64,000 nt of DNA from Chryseobacterium sp. W4I1 (GTDB taxonomy: Bacteria > Bacteroidota > Bacteroidia > Flavobacteriales > Weeksellaceae): positions 4,073,001-4,137,000 of the forward strand of contig NZ_JAUSXQ010000001.1 in the NCBI RefSeq assembly GCF_030816115.1, written 5' to 3'. The notes beneath the pieces are model-generated. The model made no database searches. It saw only the letters and a list, made by a program, of their open reading frames with translations, and was not told the origin of the DNA. Position 1 is the first letter of the stretch. The number at the start of each line of letters is the position of its first letter. Below, piece by piece: positions 54,887-62,070 of the stretch. Both the position numbers and the translations under genes were made by a program.

Positions 54887-54974
54887 AATTATAATTTTTT
54901 ATAAAATTAATTTTTTGTTTTTATCTAAAATATTACCAGTCTATTCGGATAGTAATATATTATGTGAAATAAAG

Positions 54975-54996
54975 AACCGCAGCGGCTGCTACGGTT
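54975..54996 (-). terminator. imperfect terminator after the 46-residue ORF
   Basis: AACCGCAGC and GCTACGGTT pair with one C-A mismatch. On the minus strand it is followed by TTCTTTATTTC. It lies 28 bases past the stop of the small ORF at 55024. Confidence 0.5.
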
Positions 54997-55023
54997 GAAT
55001 CATTGGTAATTAAAAGTCTTTTT

Positions 55024-55164
55024 TTAATTAAAATGTAAAGATGAATCAACAATTATGTTGGGGTTTAAATTTGTAATGTTTTGGGATATAATATTAAGCT
55101 TCTCCTCGTGCAAATCCAAATTACATCTAACCAATGAAAAAGAGTTTTTTCTTCTCTTTTCCAT
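55024..55164 (-). CDS. 46-residue ORF downstream of duplicated WYL-type promoter
   Basis: The minus strand from the ATG at 55162-55164 to TAA at 55024-55026 encodes 46 residues, MEKRRKNSFSLVRCNLDLHE then EKLNIISQNITNLNPNIIVD and SSLHFN. It is basic at the start, lacks a signal peptide, and has one Cys. It sits 25 bases below copy B of the 70-base repeat and above a hairpin, so it looks like a small gene unit. No family recognised. It may be a regulator or a small toxin/antitoxin component. Confidence 0.45.
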   Translation of the reverse strand: MEKRRKNSFSLVRCNLDLHEEKLNIISQNITNLNPNIIVDSSLHFN

Positions 55165-55188
55165 AGTAGGATTTATAAGGCAGCTAAG

Positions 55189-55257
55189 TTTCATGGTAAA
55201 ATATTATAAGAAAAATATATATGCTTAATGCGACAAAACGTGTCGTTTTATTTTTTT
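55189..55257. repeat. 70-base direct repeat, copy B
   Basis: A near-identical copy of 51278-51348. The inverted repeat is kept exactly; the -7 element is changed to TATATTTT on the minus strand and so is weaker. The 3.8 kb between the copies holds the M14 gene, the unknown 182-residue gene and the 46-residue ORF. Confidence 0.85.
55231..55245. promoter_or_regulatory. second copy of the candidate WYL operator
   Basis: CGACA-AAACG-TGTCG, identical to the site at 51320-51334, 67 bases above the 46-residue ORF. Confidence 0.45.
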
Positions 55258-55277
55258 GAGAAGTTTTTTGAAAAAAA

Positions 55278-55300
55278 TAAGCCACAAATATTGTGGCTTA
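55278..55300 (-). terminator. terminator of the metzincin-WG unit
   Basis: TAAGCCACAA and TTGTGGCTTA form a 10-bp stem around ATA, followed by T-runs on the minus strand, 5 bases past the stop at 55305. Confidence 0.85.
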
Positions 55301-55304
55301 CTGA

Positions 55305-56207
55305 TTATTGGTCAAAATACTCTTTTCCTTTTCTATTTACCCATCCCTTTTTGCCATCTGGAGTTTCAAATCTAGCAAAATATCCAATATAAGGTTCTAA
55401 TTTTTTATATTTTGGTTCTGTACCAATATTTGGATAATAAGTATACAAACCGTTTTTTTCTAAATTAAGGTAATTTTGATATGATATAATTCTTTTATAT
55501 TCAAAAGGAAGTATCATTTTTCTTTCTTTAAAATCCCAAACTCCATAATTGCTTCCTTGTTTCGAAATTATGTATTCTATCTTTAAAGGTCTAAACAAAA
55601 ACTCTTCGCTATAACCATAATCAATGATTTTGTCATTAAAGTTACCTTTTCTTTTTTGAGTATATTCGATTTCTAATTTTTTTTCATTGTTTAAAAAAAC
55701 AGCATCTTTGCCATTGATAATATATTTTACATGTATAAGTTCATCTTCGGGATTACTTAAAATATTATTCAATTCTTCTTTAATTACTTTTTTTTCAATT
55801 ATATAAGTTTTGCTACCACGGTCTCTGCTTTCTCTATATGATTCGGTTGATTCTTTCTTTGGAATAAATTTAGAATAGTCATTAAGTATGCCATCCCATG
55901 TGTAATTTTTCATACTTCCATCCTTTAGAATAATCTGTAGAATGTCAAAATCTTCAGAATAATAGGTAGTTAAAAAGTCTGTATTTTTATACAGTAAAGA
56001 CAATTTCTGATCATAAATATTTTTTTCATTTGCCTTACTTGTTATAATTAAAATATTGGTTGAAATCATATCATATACAGGGGGGAGTACTATCTTATTT
56101 TGATATTTTAAACCTATTTTTCCATTTTGTTCAAATTTCTCCAAAGATTCTTGAGCACAAAACAAATTGACAATGAGTAGACTTAATAAAAAAACAATAT
56201 TTTTCAT
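55305..56207 (-). CDS. secreted WG-repeat protein, candidate partner of the metzincin
   Basis: A 300-residue protein with a signal peptide (MKNIVFLLSLLIVNLFCAQ). WG-type repeats appear: GKIGLKYQNKIVLPPVYDMI, NYGVWDFKERKMILPFEYKRI, KGWVNRKGKEYF. These fold into surface-exposed beta repeats. The ATG overlaps the metzincin stop by 4 bases (ATGA), so the two are translated together. An exported partner directly behind a protease is the layout of many effector-immunity pairs, but binding is inferred. Confidence 0.8.
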   Translation of the reverse strand: MKNIVFLLSLLIVNLFCAQESLEKFEQNGKIGLKYQNKIVLPPVYDMISTNILIITSKANEKNIYDQKLSLLYKNTDFLTTYYSEDFDILQIILKDGSMKNYTWDGILNDYSKFIPKKESTESYRESRDRGSKTYIIEKKVIKEELNNILSNPEDELIHVKYIINGKDAVFLNNEKKLEIEYTQKRKGNFNDKIIDYGYSEEFLFRPLKIEYIISKQGSNYGVWDFKERKMILPFEYKRIISYQNYLNLEKNGLYTYYPNIGTEPKYKKLEPYIGYFARFETPDGKKGWVNRKGKEYFDQ

Positions 56208-58153
56208 TTTTTAGTTATTATTTGACTAATATAATTATTATTTGTTGATTCTTCTAGCATTTTTTTCCACTGCCACTGATAAAAAGATTTGTATTTGAAA
56301 TTTCTATTAAAGTTAGGTTTCCCATCTTCAGAAGTATTGGTATCTTGGGGAGTAGCATATTGCCTGTAATCCATTATGTTTTCTAAAGTTTCACTTTGTT
56401 CTTTTATTATATCAGAGTATGGTGTTTTTTTTGCAATTTGATTTTCAAAATCTCTTATATCTTTTTGTGCCTTTTTTTTTGTGTTTTCCACATCGAAATC
56501 AGGTAGAGAGATACTTTCAAGCTCAATTACTGACGTTTTTTTGTCCGTTATCAATTCTGACTTTTCATTTAAATAGGAACTTTCACCAATAATATTCACT
56601 AGAAATCTTTTTTCAAAAAACTCAATGTCAACAAGAGATTTTTCTGATGATTCAATAATAGATTGGATAACGCGATATTTGCTATCAAGTGGGAAATATT
56701 TTCTTAATTCGGCTTTTACATTATTTAATTCATCTAGTTCAGCTTTTTTCCGTTCAATCAATGTATTTAATTTGTTGATTTCTTTTTTTATATCGTCTTC
56801 GAAGGTATGAGGCAGGCCAAGAGAATGCCCTATCTCATGGACAACTAATGCAAGTCCGTCTTGATCTTTTATTGCGCTTTTAAATATATGCGTAACTCCT
56901 GAACTCCGGTAAGAATATGCCTGAGTTTTAGCATCTTCGTTTTTGCCACCTTCAATGGATGTATTGATAAATACATAAATGATATTATTTTGATCAAGAT
57001 GTACAATTTTATTTTGTAAATACTCAGCTTTATAAGCTAGATATTCTTTATATAAATTATCTTTTATTTTATTCCAAGCAATAGTTGCAGTATGATCTTC
57101 ATGAAATTTTTTTGCTTTTTTTAAATTTAATTCTTTATCATACTTAAAATCTTTCTTGAATGCAATAAGTATTTTTTTAATACAATCATGCATTTTTTCT
57201 ATGTTTTCCCTAATTTTAACTGAATTATAAAACAAGGCCGAGTATTTATTTTCAATTAAATCATTATATATTGTTGCATTCCTTTGGTTGGTTTCAGTAT
57301 AATTAATGAACAATTTTTTTCCTTTTATTTTCACTACATCATCTTTAGTAAAATCACTTTCCAAAAATTGTACAACATGGGTGTTTTTTGCAAGTTTTCC
57401 ATGTATATATGATTGATTAAATGATTGATTATTAAAAAAGTCAATTAACTTCGGAACAAATTCAAAATCTGTATGTTCTTTCTCGTCAACTTTAGTGGAT
57501 GGCTCAGAGCCAAAAGTAACGAGAACAGGTTGTATTGTTGTCTCATATACTTTTGAATTAGCTTTTGCAATTAATCTACCAACCGTATTACCATCATATG
57601 TTGCCTCAATGCTTATATCATTTTCGAAGGGTTTTAGGCACTCTATTCTGATTTTGTAATATTTTTTATCGTTAATAAGTTGTGTATTTTCTTTTATTAC
57701 TTTTAGTTTGTCAGTCTCTTGTGCAAAAGATTTACTGTCTTCATTCCATTCTTTACATTTATATTCTAATAGTTCAGGAACATCATTGTTATTTTTGGTT
57801 TTAACATATAGAAGAAAGGTGCTTTTTTGTTTATTTATTAAAGGGGGCCAAATGCTTATATATGGGCAAGAATAGCCTGTATATTGCTTGTTTTCGATTG
57901 GCTTTCCTTCTTTATTTATATAGTAAATTATACTTCCAGTAGGACAATGATCTACACTATACTTATCAAAACCAAATTGTCCAATATATGCAGAATCTTC
58001 TAAGCCTAATTTATCATCAATATTTGTTGTTGAACGACAAAAATATACATCACCTTCAAGTTTGAAATTAGAATTTTTTCTCCTATCAGTTTTGTAAACA
58101 TCCACATCAGCCACTCCAATGCTTGCCAGATTTCTAATATCTATATTTTTCAT
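56204..58153 (-). CDS. metzincin zinc metalloprotease, no signal peptide, candidate effector
   Basis: A 649-residue, AT-rich gene. The zinc site is HEIGHSLGLPH (residues 439-449, HExxHxxGxxH) and the Met-turn is ENIMDY (Met594), which defines the metzincin clan. Between them lies a helical, charged insertion (about 455-590), much longer than usual. There is no signal peptide or T9SS tail, so export would need another route. The first 300 residues are beta-rich and unrecognised. It is followed by, and coupled to, the WG-repeat gene. A terminator upstream separates it from the 1274-residue gene. Confidence 0.82.
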   Translation of the reverse strand: MKNIDIRNLASIGVADVDVYKTDRRKNSNFKLEGDVYFCRSTTNIDDKLGLEDSAYIGQFGFDKYSVDHCPTGSIIYYINKEGKPIENKQYTGYSCPYISIWPPLINKQKSTFLLYVKTKNNNDVPELLEYKCKEWNEDSKSFAQETDKLKVIKENTQLINDKKYYKIRIECLKPFENDISIEATYDGNTVGRLIAKANSKVYETTIQPVLVTFGSEPSTKVDEKEHTDFEFVPKLIDFFNNQSFNQSYIHGKLAKNTHVVQFLESDFTKDDVVKIKGKKLFINYTETNQRNATIYNDLIENKYSALFYNSVKIRENIEKMHDCIKKILIAFKKDFKYDKELNLKKAKKFHEDHTATIAWNKIKDNLYKEYLAYKAEYLQNKIVHLDQNNIIYVFINTSIEGGKNEDAKTQAYSYRSSGVTHIFKSAIKDQDGLALVVHEIGHSLGLPHTFEDDIKKEINKLNTLIERKKAELDELNNVKAELRKYFPLDSKYRVIQSIIESSEKSLVDIEFFEKRFLVNIIGESSYLNEKSELITDKKTSVIELESISLPDFDVENTKKKAQKDIRDFENQIAKKTPYSDIIKEQSETLENIMDYRQYATPQDTNTSEDGKPNFNRNFKYKSFYQWQWKKMLEESTNNNYISQIITKK

Positions 58154-58185
58154 TTCTAAATTTTTAGGATTAAATTTTCAAAAAA

Positions 58186-58209
58186 CAGCGGTGATATTTC
58201 GCACCGCTG
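58186..58209 (-). terminator. terminator of the 1274-residue protein gene
   Basis: CAGCGGTG and CACCGCTG form an 8-bp stem, followed on the minus strand by six Ts. It lies 15 bases past the stop at 58224. Confidence 0.8.
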
Positions 58210-58223
58210 ATTAAGGTTAATTA

Positions 58224-61200
58224 TTATCCAACAATGGTTGTTGGTAATGTTGTTGGTTTATCACTATGTGATAATTGTGCATTTTCATCCAACCTAAAAC
58301 TTGTCTTAGTCTCCAGTTCTGAAGGATTCTCACAATTTTTCGGATCAGTTTCCGGGAAAATTGGTAGGGGTTCATCAACAGGTAATCCTGTAGACTTATC
58401 CTGAAGAATAGTTAAGGTGGTCGGTACTTTGGTAATCCAGTATTTACCCTGTGCTACTCCTGTAGGCTGTCTCATTTCATCCACGATACTCATGTACATT
58501 GGGTCTCCGATTACCGGAACAGCGCCGCCATTCCAGATAATTCCTGTTTCCATGAAGAACTGTACAGCATTTTCAAAGCCTGGTTTTACGGTAACGATAA
58601 TTCTTGCCATACCTGCCTGTAGGAAGCTTCTAAATAATGGATCCATGCTTTCGCTCAGGTAAAACTCCTGCCAGCTCTTACGGTTGGCCCAGTAATACGG
58701 ATAGAAGGTGTAATCCATAATTTCCCATTCAAAGGCCTGTTCCATAAACTTGGCAAGGGCAGTATACTTATCCAGCTCATCACTCAGGTATACCTGGAAA
58801 TTATCCATAGTTGTTTTATCCTCAGCTCCGTTTGTTGTTTCCCTGCCTAATGTATTGGAATTTAGATAATCCTGCAGCAGGTACGCAATACAGTTGTGCT
58901 TTAAGACATCATGCTCCATATAACGGTAAAAAGTATCCTGTCTTTCTTTCGCTTGTGCCTCCTTTTCTTTCTGCTCTGCATCTAATCTAGCCTGCTCTTC
59001 CTGAAACTTTGCATAAGCTTCTTCATACGCTTTGATAATAGCATTGAAACTCTCTGTTTTCCATTTGCTGATGTATTCATCACTCAGCTCGCAGTTTATT
59101 GTTACTTTAATGTTGTAATTTTTAACATTATGTCCTCTTACTTGGAAAGATACAGGGCCAGTTATATTGAAACCGGATGCTCCTTCGTCAAAATTAATAT
59201 CACCACGTTCAGAGCGGCCAACCATATCTCCTTTAAAATTTGAACAGAATACTTCGGAATAACGGGATCCGTCCCATCCGCCACCTCTGTTTCGGGATGA
59301 TCTACAGCTGAAACTTGCATTTTTTCCAGCATAGTTGTCTGGGATACCAATCTGCCAGTTATCTATTCCAAAATCATCATTAGTTTGAGGAACACTCGCA
59401 GCATTATATATAACCTGCTTGGTAGCAGCTGGGAAAGCTTCTAGCTGTACCCCATAAATCTGTGCCCAATGCTGTATCTGTTCTACAGTTGCAGATTTCG
59501 GATCCGGCATATACCATGGTTCGGGAGCTCTTCTAGGGTCTACTGGAGCGGTAAGCACCTGAGCTTTGGCAACAGTCAGCGCCAGACGGTGTAATCTTGA
59601 TGGTTCAGGAACCATAAATTCAAACATGGTACGTTTACCATAGTTATAGATCTGATTCTTCATCTTTTTATCGATCCATCTGTAAACTCCTGTGATGTGC
59701 TGTGGTGGTTCATTCGTTGTAAGAGCTTTTCCTCTGTTGTCGAATTCATGCACATTGGTTTCTGTATATTCTTTGATGATTTTCTGTACTCTTTCTTCTG
59801 AAATTTTGGTAAGAACTCTTTCCATGGCTCTTTCCGTAATTTCCTGAGACTTCATCACTGCCTGTCTTGTACTGTCATGCTGTGCTGTATTATTGGCGTA
59901 GTCTGCCCCAATTTCAAACTTCATAGCATTGTCATTCCCATAACTGAATCTTGTATAGGCAGAAATACTTTGTTGCTTATCAATTTCTTTTGCCACCTCG
60001 GTCTGCATATCTGTTCTGGAAGTTTTTGAAGTGTCGGAAATTTTCTCAGTTTCTTCAGACTTGGAAGTTGTATCTGTAATTTCAGAATAATCCCTGGAAA
60101 CAGAAGATTTATGTCTCAGTTCGCTGGCCATAACATTTTCGATATTGGAAACTTCTCCCGGAACGTAAGCGTGAACGCTTTGTACGACTTTAAGATAATC
60201 TGCAACCCCCAATCTTTTGATTCCGAAATTTTTACGTTTCTGAATTGTTACAGGTTCTGGTTCACCCGAATTTCCTGGGTTTTCTACTGCACGTTTCAGA
60301 GTAAGCATTCCCGTAAGGGCCAGATCGCCTTTTGGATACAATTGTCCAAGATCGCCATATGCCTGACTTCCATTATCAAAAATGATTTCTATTCTGAAAA
60401 CAATGCTGGCTCTGAACTTATCAATCAAGCTGCTTGGCAGAGTGATTTTGTTGTCAATAACCGGAATATTGCTGTAGTTTTCTTCAAAACTTCCTGCAAC
60501 ATCTGTAGTGGCAATAATTTTGATATTAGCGACGCTCCATGAAGTGTCTTCTACTTCAAAAGAAAAATTAACGAATCCTCTTGTTCCTGAAATCCCGAAA
60601 GAATTGTGTGCTAAAAAGCTGTATGCCATTGGTGTTCTGGCTGTACTTTGATTAACAGGAATGGAAGCTCCTCCGATGTTCACATACTGTTGCTGCGGAA
60701 GAGAACTATTCTGTAATGCAGTCTGCATGGATGAAGAAATATTGTTTTGTACAACAATCAAAGCATCGGAATAGCTTTGTATTTCATCATCAATGATAAT
60801 CGTCTGATTTCCGATTTTCATTGTATCGGATGAAAGAATCTGAACAGTTTCTGTATCTGTCATTTTAGATAGTTCTCCTGCGTTTAATTCTCCGAAAAGC
60901 TCAACAAAAAGGTCAAAGGATTCAGGAGAAAGTTTTGCTTTTAAATCTTCCAAATCGATTTCATTTCTAAAAGAAAATTCAAAAGAAGGAACTTCATATT
61001 CTTTTAAGCTGTCGTACAGACGTTTTTTTTCTTCTTCTGTAGTTTCCGGAGTGATTTTGCTTTCTACTTCGGCCAGTTTTCTGTCATAGGTTTCCAGACG
61101 TTCTCTATTTTCGTCCATATATCTTGAATAGCCTTCCTGGTATGCCTGATAACGGGACTTATGATATTTTTTCTGAATTTTTTCCAATTCAGTATTCAGT

Positions 61201-62048
61201 TTATCCAAACCTTCTTTCCTGTGAATTGCTTTGTTAACAACCAGGGAAGCTCTTGTTTCAGCCTCTAATCTTTGAATTGTTTTTGCACCCAGAACAGGTT
61301 TGGCTTCACCTTCGGTTCCTCTTGAAGAGACTGAAGAAACCGTTTCTGAATTGTCCTCTGAAAATAGAGATTTTGGTAATATAATTTGGCTAGCCATTGC
61401 TTTTTCTAATGGTTTTTCACCATTTACCTTGATAATTTCCGGGTCTGTAATATCTTGGATGTTCGCAAAACCAAGCTGGATGGCCATCAAAACATGGCTG
61501 ATTGCTTCTTTAATGTAAAAGTCTCCCTGAGTAACAATCTGATAAATAAAGTTATTCCAAAGAAGGGTAAATGTTTTAATTCCTTCAGGGTTAAGTTCTT
61601 TATTGGCATCAATAAGGGTTTTGTAATAATCTGTAACGTAGGTCCAGTCATTGTTGTCTAATATTTCCTTTTTAGAAAGTTTTCGCCCGATAACGAGAAG
61701 ATCTCCGAATACTCCTTCCTCAATTTTCTTTTCGGTTTCAAACCCGACATTATTAAATCCGCTGGCAGCCCTTTTCATTTCTCCAAATTTTAGAGTTTTG
61801 GCAGGTCTTCCGGCAACTGCAGTGTCAAAAATACCGGTTGCTTCTTTTGGTCTGTGGATAAATCCTAGATTTTTGTCTTTAGTTTCTGTTAATTGTGGGT
61901 TTCTTAAACTCACAAATCTGAAAAGTGTTTGTGATGCGTTATTAGTTGCATTCATGGTATTGATTTCTTTATAATTAATGATGCCTTCTCCTATTAATGA
62001 TCCGCCTACAGTAAATGCGGTTTTTGGAGGTATATTGTTTGTTGCCAT
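58224..62048 (-). CDS. very large hypothetical protein of the tail-fibre locus
   Basis: From the ATG at 62046-62048 (MATNNIPPKTAFTVGGS) the product is 1274 residues. The frame is open further upstream, but that part overlaps the preceding gene. No signal peptide. Two charged helical segments (about 256-354 and 995-1045) look like coiled coils. Between them lies beta-rich sequence. Near 940 is a Gly/Arg/Ser-rich loop with CRSSRNRGGGWDGSRYSEVF. The C-terminal part has FRSFLQAGMARIIVTVKPGF and GIIWNGGAVPVIGDP. I recognise no family. It is 22 bases below the tail-fibre gene, so the two are likely one unit. Confidence 0.7.
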   Translation of the reverse strand: MATNNIPPKTAFTVGGSLIGEGIINYKEINTMNATNNASQTLFRFVSLRNPQLTETKDKNLGFIHRPKEATGIFDTAVAGRPAKTLKFGEMKRAASGFNNVGFETEKKIEEGVFGDLLVIGRKLSKKEILDNNDWTYVTDYYKTLIDANKELNPEGIKTFTLLWNNFIYQIVTQGDFYIKEAISHVLMAIQLGFANIQDITDPEIIKVNGEKPLEKAMASQIILPKSLFSEDNSETVSSVSSRGTEGEAKPVLGAKTIQRLEAETRASLVVNKAIHRKEGLDKLNTELEKIQKKYHKSRYQAYQEGYSRYMDENRERLETYDRKLAEVESKITPETTEEEKKRLYDSLKEYEVPSFEFSFRNEIDLEDLKAKLSPESFDLFVELFGELNAGELSKMTDTETVQILSSDTMKIGNQTIIIDDEIQSYSDALIVVQNNISSSMQTALQNSSLPQQQYVNIGGASIPVNQSTARTPMAYSFLAHNSFGISGTRGFVNFSFEVEDTSWSVANIKIIATTDVAGSFEENYSNIPVIDNKITLPSSLIDKFRASIVFRIEIIFDNGSQAYGDLGQLYPKGDLALTGMLTLKRAVENPGNSGEPEPVTIQKRKNFGIKRLGVADYLKVVQSVHAYVPGEVSNIENVMASELRHKSSVSRDYSEITDTTSKSEETEKISDTSKTSRTDMQTEVAKEIDKQQSISAYTRFSYGNDNAMKFEIGADYANNTAQHDSTRQAVMKSQEITERAMERVLTKISEERVQKIIKEYTETNVHEFDNRGKALTTNEPPQHITGVYRWIDKKMKNQIYNYGKRTMFEFMVPEPSRLHRLALTVAKAQVLTAPVDPRRAPEPWYMPDPKSATVEQIQHWAQIYGVQLEAFPAATKQVIYNAASVPQTNDDFGIDNWQIGIPDNYAGKNASFSCRSSRNRGGGWDGSRYSEVFCSNFKGDMVGRSERGDINFDEGASGFNITGPVSFQVRGHNVKNYNIKVTINCELSDEYISKWKTESFNAIIKAYEEAYAKFQEEQARLDAEQKEKEAQAKERQDTFYRYMEHDVLKHNCIAYLLQDYLNSNTLGRETTNGAEDKTTMDNFQVYLSDELDKYTALAKFMEQAFEWEIMDYTFYPYYWANRKSWQEFYLSESMDPLFRSFLQAGMARIIVTVKPGFENAVQFFMETGIIWNGGAVPVIGDPMYMSIVDEMRQPTGVAQGKYWITKVPTTLTILQDKSTGLPVDEPLPIFPETDPKNCENPSELETKTSFRLDENAQLSHSDKPTTLPTTIVG

Positions 62049-62070
62049 TTTTAATATTTGTTTAAATGAT

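Noticed and set aside
51278..55257. Direct repeats as phage attachment sites
   Set aside because: No integrase or tRNA is nearby, and the repeats match a promoter and operator, so a duplicated regulatory region is simpler.
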